A DNA stretch of 64,000 bases from Clarireedia homoeocarpa (taxonomy: Eukaryota; Ascomycota; Leotiomycetes; Helotiales; Rutstroemiaceae): positions 143,215 to 207,214 of the forward strand of contig LNKV01000029.1 in assembly GCA_001465935.1 (NCBI GenBank), in the 5' to 3' direction. Of this stretch, positions 13,071 through 23,310 are shown one piece after another (position 1 is the stretch's first letter; every line of letters begins with the position of its first letter). The notes beneath the pieces are model-generated. The model was given only the letters and a program-made list of their open reading frames with translations. It was not told the DNA's origin and ran no database searches. The position numbers and the translations under genes are program-made.

Positions 13071-13908
13071 GATTAAGAGTAGTTAGTTGTATGCCGATTA
13101 GACGTTGTCTCCCAGATATGCTTCGAGATAACGACATTGTGGGGCAGCGTTCAACGACGCGTCCAACGCGTCCGAGCAAATTACCGGCTTTTACCGCTTT
13201 GCTCGCATTGTTTACTACCTAGAAGCTGCCCCGCTAGAAGCTGCCCCGCTTCCCCCGCAATTGAACACTCGCCCAATAGACCTCGGCGGAAATTGACAAA
13301 TTGAGATTGTGCTTACGAAAAGAATAGGGGTAGTTTCTGAATAATCTCTTTCTACAATGAAAATACCGTCAAGTGTATTTTCTTGCATGGGAGGATCACA
13401 ATTCGAGAGGCTGACTTGAAAAGCTCAACTTCAAGCCAGTATACACGAATTGACTATTCATAGGATTTTGTAGGGTCTCGGTAATGAACCAATGCCATTG
13501 CAACACTGCTATATAACTAACATAGCAACAGACGATGAACTCACACAAAATAAGAACTGTACTTGATGAGCGTATGGTACCTTACCACTTATGACTCCGG
13601 AGCCAAAGATAAAGTAAGACCAAATCAAAAACCAAATAAGGAGAAAATATCAGCATCCCCGGTACCTCCAAATCACTACCCTTATAGTCACGTCGCTTTC
13701 AGTGACCTGGATGTGGCTCCTTCGTTTGCTTTAAGGCCCCTTCCCCTGAACTAGACAAACATAAGACAACCCTGATTTCCACCACTTGTAGTACCGAGAA
13801 GCCCAAGCATTTGAATATCTACATTCATACAAGCCGAGCCATTCTCATGTTCTTGGAAGGAGTCGATGCTCATGTTGCTGGACACCCACTCTGTGTACTG
13901 CACTTGCA

Positions 13909-14328
13909 TTGGAAGGACTCCAGAAATGGCTGAATCATACAATGCCGCACAACCTCGAGAATCCTCCAACATCAAGCAACCTCACACCAAAGGCTCGAGA
14001 TCTTGAAAATGGAGATGCCCGGAATCTTGTAACTGGTGACATCACCGGAAGGATGATTATTTGTCAGGTTGAAGAGATAGCTGGAATCGATACAAAGCAA
14101 CAGAAATCCTCAGATTCAGTAGAGGTGGGAAGTTTTCCATGGATTACAAGCCGCGGAGACAAAACCGTGAATGAAAGACAGGATGGTTCTCAGCCTACAA
14201 CACCCGATAACAGTTTCCCATGGATCACGCTACGTGGAGAAGAAGCGGATGATACAGGAGATGCTGCATCATCCCAGCCATTAACGAATAGCTACCCAGA
14301 GATTGAGGGAAACCCAGAGATTGTGTGA
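13909..14328 (+). CDS. Hypothetical protein with duplicated SFPWIT motif
   Basis: I do not recognise a family. This 139-residue ORF is hydrophilic, and its second half contains a near-duplicate unit: SFPWITSRGDK and, about 31 residues later, SFPWITLRGEE. A coding duplication of this kind argues mildly for a real protein. It could instead be one exon of a longer gene, or a relic. No convincing upstream or downstream exon was found, and the start codon is only the first ATG of the frame. Confidence 0.3.
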   Translation: MEGLQKWLNHTMPHNLENPPTSSNLTPKARDLENGDARNLVTGDITGRMIICQVEEIAGIDTKQQKSSDSVEVGSFPWITSRGDKTVNERQDGSQPTTPDNSFPWITLRGEEADDTGDAASSQPLTNSYPEIEGNPEIV

Positions 14329-15828
14329 AAATCCAGAAGTGATGATTTGGGCTTATGTTTGGTTTCAAGCGCGTTCTATGTCATCATGGGGATTATACAA
14401 CGGTCATTAATCATGCAGCTACAGAAAAACTGGTACCGAGGCCCAACCAGAGACTATTCCCATCGATAAATATGGTTCAATCAGTACTCCTTTTGTGCTT
14501 GATTAAAAAAAACGGAAATTGGCGGAGATATGATTTCAGGTTATGCAGACCATTTGAATTTCAATTGAAACTTTCTTTTCTTTTTTCCTTTGTTCTTTTC
14601 CTGATGCTGGTGTGTTTGTCTTGGTTTTTGTGCATTTTAGTTCCAGGACAGAAACATAGAATTGAATCAATGCTATTGTAACCTTACAAACTACAGTAAA
14701 TTTGAATATATTGGACTTCAAAAGTCGAAATTCAAGGTCAAACTTGGTTGATAATGATGAAAATACAACCCTTCTACGATTTTCACTGCTTGTTGTTTCT
14801 CTTTGTAAGCACCGCATGATACCGTACCATGTATTCTGCTCTGTGCTCAATATCCCTGTCATTTCTAACACCTAAGAGACATTGAAATGTTGGATGGAGG
14901 AATGCAGATAGGGGTAGCGGATCTGACAGGGGCTTCCACACAGGGGCCCCACACCAACAGTTGCTAATTTCTAAGAGAAACGAACCTCCGTATAAAGTTA
15001 CCAATGAATAGAAAATTTCATTACCTGCATGGAAACAGAATAGGAAGTCAACAGCGAGAAGATAAGCACAACGTGCTAAAAAATATTTGCCTGAAGTGAT
15101 ACTCCTAGTAGGCTTAGGTTTGCCGGGCATTGACTAACAAGAAATTAAACGTTCCAACACGCTGGTTACGAGCTTCCTTGACCAAGCCCATTCGATGAAA
15201 AAGTAAAGACGGAGACAGAATGCTAACATTAACTGCCTTGTAGGATTCTTACTACTGTGGCCTGCGCCACCCGTGAGATTCCATGCAGACAAACGTTTGG
15301 CTTCACCCAACGATGGGTCTCCTGGCAGCAGTAAGTATTGCTTTAAAGAGAAGTAGCTCGATGCTTCATTTAGTTGCAGTGAACTCGAAGTCGGATCTCA
15401 GTCATTTTCACCTAGAAAGATCCTCAAATGTGTTATACTTGCTATGTCTTTGAATTCAGTTCTCCAATCCCAAGCGGAACCTTTCCTACCACGCGATTTT
15501 AGGCCAGAATTGAACGAACCGGAAGAGTTACAACATGATTTAGAGCGTTCCTCCGACTCTGGATGCTTGTATGGGGCCAGATACTAGTATGTGCAATATC
15601 TCATCGTGTGGTGTAGAGAGATGATTGGGAACGCTTACTAAATCCTGGGCACGCTTTCAGCAGGTGGGTCTTTTGTTCAGCGACCTCCATATACTCTGCT
15701 AGATATCTCATGGTTGATCTATCATATCGTAAGTTAAACTATTCACCCCTAAATCATGTTTACAGTGTGCTAACTAATCTCAGATTACCGTAGGTCGAAG
15801 TCGAACTCTCTAACATTTGGCTGATATC

Positions 15829-17827
15829 ATGCTCCGAAACTTCATAGCCCTTACAATCACGTTTCTATTCTTTCTGGTATTGTTAATCGTTGATATAATA
15901 TCTTTGTGTATCGATGCTCCATCTCTGAATATCAGCCAGGGAGTCTTGAGGTCAGCTTTCACAACCTCGAGATGGAACATGGGATTATACTTAGGATGCA
16001 AGAAAATGTTTGCGGCATTAGCCATAGCTGCAACTGCAATACCTTTGTTCATGGAAGCTATTTTGCATATGGAAAGCTTGCCAGCCCTGGTCATGTTGTT
16101 TGTAAGTTCACTGTTCCTTTTATTGGCGATTGGAGGGTTGCAGAAGTTAACTCAACCAGCCTTTAGCGTCGTCTGCAGATAAAGCTATTCTACTGATTTC
16201 AGGCTCCCTGCCTAGGAGCAGTAAACAGAAGGCTCTCTTTGAGATACCTGTGGTCATTTTCTTCTCAATTATTATTCTATATGACGAATATCGATTTACG
16301 GTACCTGGCATCGCATTTGAAATAGCTGGCCTAATTTCTTCTGAAGTATCCAAGGCACTAGTTTCTCTAGCTTGCGAAGAAAACAGAGTCAACCAGAGCC
16401 CATCATTCTCAAATAGTTCACGAAATGGCTTTATTATACTCACCGCTGTGTTTGGTCTTCTGATAACGGGACCGGCAAGTTACTGCATAGAAAATGCGTC
16501 TTTTCTAACTTCCTATTATGGCCTCATCTCTGTAATTCTTCCTTTTTGTATTGGTACCACATCCGGAGCCATATCATCAGGGGGATCATGGGTTGTGTTC
16601 TCCCCACCTCCTTTCAAGGAAATGCTGCCAAGCCCCGCAGCTGAAGTCTTGCCCGTTTCCGATATCTTTGCCTCAAATTATTCTGCTGTCTTGATTCTTT
16701 GGCTTTCTCTATTGTCGAGTTCAGTATCCTATGTGTCATACGTTCAATTTATAGCATATTGGATTACAATCGTTACCTTATTCGTATTTTCCAGACACAC
16801 TGTTGGTTTCGACTTTCGTTCATCTTTTCATGCCACCTGGTCGAGAAAAGAAGTGTTCATTAGCCATATTTTTGGGCGCTCTACAGAAGCTTTGTGTCTC
16901 ATCATGAGAAAGGTGTTGTTGCAGAATTTCTGCTTGACTTCCGCCCCACTCCTTGTCTGGCTGCTTGTGTCAACAATTTTAGCAGTCAAAATTACAACAC
17001 AACCAGAAGTTCCTGCACAACTCGATAAGGACTTCGTGGCACAGTCTCGTTTTTATATCGTGGTTAGCATGTATGATGAAGATCCAACATCCGTCGGAAT
17101 GATGTTATCATCAATTAAGGTCACAGCATTTCTGAATACAGTTGAAACAAGAGTCGTCCTCTATATCAAAAACCCGACCTCTGATCTTAGCGAACTTCAG
17201 GATGCTACCGGTGCAGATATCGTGGGGCGTCTCGAGAACTTGGGAAGAGAAGGTGGCACTTGCCTTCACCATATTATCAAGAATTGGGACCATTTAGCTA
17301 ATCAAACGATGTTCACCCAAGCACATGCTCATAATTTAAGGGAGCTAATTCCTCGCATCGACAATTTCCTCGTTCCCAATACCGGGATGCTAAGTCTTGG
17401 GTTTACAGGTGTATTGTGCAATTGTCAGAATTGTGCTGATCGTTGGGGCTGGGAAGACAAATGGGCCCTGTTACCGATTTTGCATAAAGAGCTTCATAGA
17501 AACAACACATGTTCAGAACCAGTTCTTTTGTCATATAATGGTCAATTAATGGCTTCCGCAAGGCGTATCAGAGGTGTGCGACTCGGAATCTACCAAGAAT
17601 CGCATCGAGCAATTACATCAACTACTGGGTGGAGCCATGATCCGGCTATCATTGGTGATGAGCTGGACAAGCCGGATGCCCCATACTTTGGGTATACGGT
17701 TGAAAGGATTTGGAATCTGCTTATGCAGTGCTCGAACGTACGAATCGCAGCTTTGTGCCCAAGTCTATTGGGTAAGGTTAAGTGGAGGAGGCTTGGGAGG
17801 ATTGAAGATTGTCAGTGCTTAGATTGA
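15829..17827 (+). CDS. Multi-pass membrane protein with C-terminal DUF3431 domain
   Basis: The C-terminal ~270 residues fit fungal DUF3431: RFYIVVSMYDEDPTSVGMML, VVLYIKN, LGREGGTCLHHIIKNWDHL, and a family-typical end IEDCQCLD. The domain resembles glycosyltransferases but its activity is unknown. About eight hydrophobic helices precede it. The ATG at 15829 opens a hydrophobic frame ending at a GTAAGT donor (16102). The only in-phase acceptor I found is CAG at 16226-16228, giving a long 127-bp intron; the more obvious acceptors (16143, 16202) break the frame. A candidate 5' exon (ATG 15444, donor ~15589) with a hydrophobic segment at ~15663-15730 cannot be joined in frame to this part. The gene may be mis-modelled at the 5' end or decaying. 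Confidence 0.6.
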
Positions 17828-17965
17828 ATGGTTCACGCGCAGGCGTTTTTCTTCTAATTGCTCGAAGAACCATTGGCTCGGGGCGTGGTAATGAAAATGA
17901 CATGGAAATACCGACATAAGAATCAAGGAGATATATAATTTATCCGCAAACAGCAGCGTTTAGAT

Positions 17966-18214
17966 TTAAATGCCACGCGGTTCACGCTCAGGGGCTTCAA
18001 TTTTTTGCCGCCTCTTACCGCGTTTGGCGGGGTTGGGGCCGAGGCGACTAGATTCTAAATAGACTAGCCGCAACTTAGCATGCTGATTAAGTCGCTGATT
18101 CAAAGTACTGTAAGCATCAAAAATCAATTGATCAAATCTAGACTCGACATCATAACCATCAGTAAGTAGAAAAGGTTTCAAAGAAAATGTCTTTTCAAAT
18201 CTGCTAGTAATCAT
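17966..18214 (-). CDS. Small basic hypothetical protein
   Basis: An intronless 82-residue ORF with an ATG at 18214. The first half is mixed (LKPFLLTDGYDVESRFDQL) and the C-terminus is strongly basic (PAKRGKRRQK). I recognise no family. It lies head to head with the pirin gene, 71 bp from its start codon, so the two would share a promoter. Amino-acid composition looks protein-like, but a chance ORF cannot be excluded. Confidence 0.35.
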   Translation of the reverse strand: MITSRFEKTFSLKPFLLTDGYDVESRFDQLIFDAYSTLNQRLNQHAKLRLVYLESSRLGPNPAKRGKRRQKIEAPEREPRGI

Positions 18215-18285
18215 TTTCTCATCATCTCGTAACCTTTCTCTCTTCTCATCTGTTACATTCCATTCGACTTGTCCAAAGTCTATAT

Positions 18286-19397
18286 ATGAAGCTCCTCATT
18301 CTCTTTTCCTCGATTTTCATTGCATTTATTTCCACACTTCTCTACAACAACAGTATTCCATTAACACAACTCATACAAAACTTCACAAATACAGTAACCA
18401 AGACAGCTACTACTACCGCAGACATATTACCTACGGAACCGTCCATGAGCGTTTCATCCACCATCAAAACAACAATGTCTAAAACGCTCTCCCACGCAAA
18501 GATTACCCCTCGTCGTTCGTCGGCTCGAGGACACGCAGACCACGGATGGCTGAACACATATCACACATTCAGTTTCGCCCACTACTACGATCCTAAGTTT
18601 CAGAATTTTGGAAGTCTGCGAGTCCTCAACGAGGATCGAGTGGCCGGTGGTACTGGGTTCCCAACACATCCTCACCGCGATGCCGAAATTTTCAGTTACA
18701 TCTTGAGCGGAGAGTTGACGCATAGGGATAGTATGCTCAAGAAAGGGTCAGAAGGAAAGGAAGGTGATAAATTCTACAGAATGAAACGGGGCGACGTTCA
18801 GTTCACAACTGGTGGAAGTGGTATGTTTTGCTCCATCAAGCTATTCTTCTTACTGTCGAGTAAGTGCTAACCTTTTGTACTGCAGGAATCGCGCATTCAG
18901 AACAAAACGAGTCGAATGAAGAAGTTCACTTTTTACAAATCTGGGCTCTTCCCTGGGCGAGAGGTCTCACCCCACGATATCACACCAAGACCTTCTCAGA
19001 AGACGCCAAACGATCCGCATTCTTACCAATTCTCTCTCCATTGAAAGCTGGTCCCGGCGCATCAGCGGAAGAAGAAGAGGCAGCAGAACCAACCCTACCA
19101 GACACAATTCCAATCCACGCAGATTTAGTTATGGCAGCAGGAATCATTGGAGTGGACAAGCGCTTCAAGTGGACCGTTGGAGGAGACGCAATAAAGAGCA
19201 CCGAGAACAGGAAGGTTTACGTGCATGTACCTATGACAAAGGGAGGAAACGCGAAGATTAGATTGGATGGTAGAGAAGATGCAGTGCTATCTGAGGGTGA
19301 TGGCGCTTTCGTGGAGGGAGTTAAGGCTGGAGATGTTCTCAGTGTGGAGAGTATTGGAGAAGCAGAGGCGGAGGTTGTCGTCTTGGATAGTGATTAG
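18286..19397 (+). CDS. Pirin family protein with N-terminal hydrophobic leader
   Basis: Two exons, 18286-18820 and 18886-19397, separated by a 65-bp GTATGT...GCAG intron, encode 348 residues. Pirins are bicupin iron proteins (quercetinase-like or redox-sensing). The metal ligands are present in the N-terminal cupin: H128 and H130 in FPTHPHRDAE, and H182 and E184 in GIAHSEQN, which forms across the splice. Further pirin landmarks are HGWLNTYHTFSFAHYYD and FGSLRVLNEDRV. The first ATG adds about 65 residues with a strongly hydrophobic start (MKLLILFSSIFIAFISTLLY), like a signal peptide or anchor. ATGs at residues 54 and 64 would give an ordinary soluble pirin, so two products are possible. Confidence 0.9.
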
Positions 19398-19953
19398 ATA
19401 GCGTATTTTTAGCTAGATATTTATGTTGATGAATTGAGTTTTTGATACCTGTACGAGGTTACCCCGCTCTTCGTCATCCATTATAGTCCCTGCTGCATTC
19501 AGGGGGGACGACTCTCAATGCTCAACAACTAGTGCTAGCGTCAGCACTGTATTTATCCCACGCTCTTCCAGGAAGGGTTAAGGTTATATACCTGAGATAG
19601 CCTAGGGCGATTGGAGCTTCGGCAGCTCCTAAGCGCAATTTCCTATTTTGTGATGCGAGATCAAATTAGTCCTTGATATTAAGATCGCGCCGTCTAGCAA
19701 GAGATACAAAAAGCTAAAATGAACTTGGGTGGGTAGTCTGATTATAAAGATTTTGCTTCTCATCAGCTATCGGCTTGTACTGTACGCCTCGGCTTGTTTG
19801 TGCTCAGTTGTGGCGCACGTGAAGTTAATCTACACACTTTTAAATGTTTATTTGGAGATTCTAAATCGCAATAAATTGATGCTGTAAGTTCAATGATAAG
19901 GAGACTTATGAGTAACGAAATAGATATCCTTCTACAATGCAATAATGATCTTA

Positions 19954-21048
19954 TCAAAAGTCTCTTTCTGCACACGTAGTTTGATACGCTTCCACAAGGT
20001 TATGCTCTTTTAGTGGTGTATTGGCAGATACGCCACGAAGCGTGGAAAACCTTCGCATGAGTCGATAGTATCGGTGACCTTCGTCTGTCGTTAACTCCTC
20101 CAATAGCCTTGCAATCTCATCGAGATCTGCTTGACCATCTAATGTCTTGATGATGACTTTCTTGCCCAGGTTTGCTTCGGCTACGGACGACGTCCTGGTG
20201 ATCCACCGTCCGACTGAAAGAACGACTGCAACGTCAAGTAAGCTGCCGGTTTTGAGCTGCATGGTGAGGGAATCTAGGACAACGATTTTTTCGGCTTGCT
20301 GGTAGATGGAATTAAGGTTGTTAATGACTCCCGCACGGAGAGCTTCTGTTTCCGATTTTTCTTCCTCATTCATATCCTCCAGCACCTCTGGCATTGCAAG
20401 GATATCTACCCAAAGCCAAGTCGAGTTGCAACGTTCGAAAAACTTGATGAAGTGACCATGGGAAATACCCTTTTTGCGGAGAGATAGATCCACGTTTCCG
20501 AAACCAGAGGGACTGTTCCAGCCCATTGTCTCTTCCCACACATGTGACATGATTGTATATCCCGAAGTCAGGATCTTAAATTTCCCAGCTTTATTAACGC
20601 AGAGTGCGGCTTTCTGCTCGATAGACTGCCTAAGAAGAGAAAGCGGGGCCTTCACAAACCCATCAATCGTCCAGAACAACGAGAAAATATTGGAAACTGG
20701 AGCCCATGACTCCTTGAAAACAGAAAGCTTCCGTTTTTTCACGACATTAATGATTCCAGCTATGGTGAAGGTGGGAATACCTATAACGAGGCCGAGTCCC
20801 AGACATGAATAAAAGAAAGTCCGTAGCCCTATGCCTAGGCGCCTATATTGGTTGAATTCTGGACCGCATGGATTATGGTCTCGGCTTTCAGACCACTGGA
20901 CTTGTCGGAGGACATTGTCTATGTCGAACGCTCCCCATTCTTTCAAATCATCGTTCGCTACTCTAATGGCCCGGCTAGCGCCAATGCCATAGCGTTGTAG
21001 AGTCTCGATTTTTGCAAGCTGCTCTCCGTCTGTAGTTGACATCTCCAT
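19954..21048 (-). CDS. HET-like protein with N-terminal module and transmembrane segment (truncated paralogue)
   Basis: A single-exon ORF of 364 residues, paralogous to the divergent gene at 21508. Shared parts are an N-terminal module (LQRYGIGASRAIRVANDDL, about residues 17-50), the PLSLLRQSIEQKAALCVNK segment, and a HET-like core: YTIMSHVWEE (~164-173), STWLWVDILAMP, and IYQQAEKIVVLDSL. HET domains act in fungal heterokaryon incompatibility and are structurally TIR-like. Differences: a hydrophobic helix at about 76-103 that the partner lacks; the W-R-x-W-x-Q-E-like motif (WTKRVWTYQE in the partner) is degraded to WITRTSSVAE; and the protein stops after the core without the C-terminal ~200 residues. 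It may be a decayed copy or a membrane-tethered partner. Confidence 0.7.
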   Translation of the reverse strand: MEMSTTDGEQLAKIETLQRYGIGASRAIRVANDDLKEWGAFDIDNVLRQVQWSESRDHNPCGPEFNQYRRLGIGLRTFFYSCLGLGLVIGIPTFTIAGIINVVKKRKLSVFKESWAPVSNIFSLFWTIDGFVKAPLSLLRQSIEQKAALCVNKAGKFKILTSGYTIMSHVWEETMGWNSPSGFGNVDLSLRKKGISHGHFIKFFERCNSTWLWVDILAMPEVLEDMNEEEKSETEALRAGVINNLNSIYQQAEKIVVLDSLTMQLKTGSLLDVAVVLSVGRWITRTSSVAEANLGKKVIIKTLDGQADLDEIARLLEELTTDEGHRYYRLMRRFSTLRGVSANTPLKEHNLVEAYQTTCAERDF

Positions 21049-21260
21049 AACCTTGCATCTACCACTGGGAAAGCTGTCGCAGTCGGCGAAAGGTGTACAA
21101 TTTCAAGTGAAGAAGAAAAGAGGTGACTGTAGTTTGGATAAAGTGCGCACGAACGAGAACGCGCTATCCCTTACCCAGGTAAAGTCTCCAATAGTTGCTG
21201 CCTGATCGTCGGGATTTCATGGCGTTCCACGGATACTTGGCGACGCAATAAATAACCTAC

Positions 21261-21310
21261 TGTGAAACCAAATATAAGCTCAAATCGTCACTTCTCCAGA
21301 AGTGGCGTCA
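21261..21310 (+). repeat. 50-bp dispersed repeat, copy 2
   Basis: This matches 7234-7283 at 47 of 50 bases. It sits in the ~460-bp promoter interval shared by the divergent HET-like genes and includes the inverted arms CACTTCT/AGAAGTG. Confidence 0.85.
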
Positions 21311-21507
21311 ATGAAGCTGAGTGAGAGCCGAATGGCTGTTTTGCAAGAGCTGTAACAGACAGAAATGATCGGGTAAAGTGCAGGGGTGTTCAGCTCCAAC
21401 TCACAAAAGCATTATTCTGGAAATGCTCATATAGTCTTCATTAACTTCCCAAAAGAACAAGACTTTGATAAGAATCTACCTCTTAAATTCACAACTCAGT
21501 CGTGAAA

Positions 21508-23079
21508 ATGAACGGCCGAGGCTCCAATTCTAAGCTGTCTCGACATCAGGTCCAGGAAATAATGATGCGTTACGGAATCGCGCCGAAAACAGCCACCAAT
21601 GTCGCGATGAACGAGCTCAATGGTTGGCCAGTTGAGGAGGTGGAGGAGATTATGAAGAAAATAAAACGGCCAAAATACGATTATTGTCCATTGAAAGTCG
21701 AATCTCCGGATTCAGATGACTCATTTCTTCGACGCTGCGGCAACTGGATACTACCAAATGCATGGGTGAAACCACCTCTTGAACTCATTCGTCAATCTGT
21801 TCGAGAGAAACTCATCCTATGTGTCAATAAATCTTTCGACTGGAAACTTATGAATGGGAATTACATGGCCGTGTCACATGTTTGGGCTGAGGGGATTCGA
21901 GCCGATTCAAAAGGTCGAGGTCTCACTCGGGAACACCTCTCCTGCATATTTGAACGTATTGCAAAGACAGGAGCTGAATGGATCTGGCTCGATGTATTAT
22001 CAGTTCCAAACGCTGATCCTGCGGGGGAAAATCTGACTCAAGAGGAAAAGGATCTTCAAATTGATGTCATCAATACCCTTCCCGACGTGTATGCAAAAGC
22101 TGAAGCAGTAATTGTTCTGGATGCCCTGCTTCTTCAGATGCATACAGAATCTCCCATTGATGTTGCTGTTGGACTGGTATGTGGGGCATGGACGAAGAGG
22201 GTATGGACATACCAAGAGATCAGGCTAGCCAAGAAGGCGTTATTTGTAACTGCGGAAAAGATATACAGTCTTGACGATATCAGATCAGAACTCAACTTCC
22301 GTGTCAATCTTTTTGAATCTCTAAACTCGGAGCCGAACAAGAAATCTCAGTTTGAGTCGCTGAAGCTTTCGATGGAGATTCTTCAATACGTTGGCAACAT
22401 CGGATTATCATTAACTGACATCAGTTTCGCTTCTACTTTACGCCAGTCAACATACGATCTGGATTATGCAAGAGCACTTTTCGCACTGCTGGGTCTAGAA
22501 TGGGAAAAGAGTTGGACATCGGCTGAGCAGGGCATGCAAAAGATTTTTGAGACTAGGAAGAAACATGCTGCGCATTTGGTAGCAATGCACGGCGCAAAAA
22601 GAATGACCGTGAGTCCCCGATGGGCGCCATCCAGATTATCCGGCCTTGAAGGTAGAATTAATTCCGACATGACATGGGAGTCTACTGGAGTCAGGGGATT
22701 ATGGTACAAGGATAAAATTACGAATATTTGCTACCATTTTTTTCGGGGTAGCAAAAAAGTGTTCAATTTGGAATTGGAAGGGCTAGTACAAGGTAGTGAA
22801 TGGTGTCAAGTGATTCTTAGTGAAGATGAAGAAGAGAAAACAATTGAAGATTTCATAGTTTCGATCAAGAATGAGGATATATATATGCTCTGCCAACATC
22901 GGATCTCGGAGAATCATGGGTTTGAGCGCGGAACCTCATCCCATGCATTAGTTGTCCGACAAGCGATTTCAACAGGAGAACAGTCAGTCCAGGAAGTCGA
23001 TGTTTTGTTTTCAGTTGCACTTTCAGGAGTAATAGGGAGCAGTATAGCGGATCAGGTTACCTTAGTATTAAGGCACTGA
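21508..23079 (+). CDS. HET-like incompatibility protein with N-terminal helical module
   Basis: A single-exon gene of 523 residues; the in-frame ATG at 21508 is used. Residues ~15-53 (MMRYGIAPKTATNVAMNEL and onward) form a small, probably helical module shared with the divergent paralogue. The HET-type core follows: YMAVSHVWAEG, EWIWLDVLSVPNA, VYAKAEAVIVLDALLL, then AWTKRVWTYQEIRLAKKALF, the conserved tryptophan/QE motif. Downstream is the usual HET-family region LDYARALFALLGLEWEKSW and SPRWAPSRLSG. HET proteins trigger cell death after non-self recognition; this subclass lacks the canonical YxALSYxWG start. The gene looks intact and would share a promoter with the gene ending at 19954. Confidence 0.8.
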   Translation: MNGRGSNSKLSRHQVQEIMMRYGIAPKTATNVAMNELNGWPVEEVEEIMKKIKRPKYDYCPLKVESPDSDDSFLRRCGNWILPNAWVKPPLELIRQSVREKLILCVNKSFDWKLMNGNYMAVSHVWAEGIRADSKGRGLTREHLSCIFERIAKTGAEWIWLDVLSVPNADPAGENLTQEEKDLQIDVINTLPDVYAKAEAVIVLDALLLQMHTESPIDVAVGLVCGAWTKRVWTYQEIRLAKKALFVTAEKIYSLDDIRSELNFRVNLFESLNSEPNKKSQFESLKLSMEILQYVGNIGLSLTDISFASTLRQSTYDLDYARALFALLGLEWEKSWTSAEQGMQKIFETRKKHAAHLVAMHGAKRMTVSPRWAPSRLSGLEGRINSDMTWESTGVRGLWYKDKITNICYHFFRGSKKVFNLELEGLVQGSEWCQVILSEDEEEKTIEDFIVSIKNEDIYMLCQHRISENHGFERGTSSHALVVRQAISTGEQSVQEVDVLFSVALSGVIGSSIADQVTLVLRH

Positions 23080-23310
23080 GAGAACAGGATTCTGACATGC
23101 CATCAAGAATCTTGCCTTGCATGGGTATCATCTAGGGCTAGTTGGAAAAGACAATAGTTTTCAAGAATCAATATCATTATCAGTTCCGGCCGAGAGGTTT
23201 TCGTGTCTAAAATTGTGTGGCTTTCAAGGAAATTGATGCCCTGATATCAAGTGCATGCCATTTTCTGTCACTTTCCTCCGTATGGAATAGCTCTCTTTCC
23301 GATATTATAC

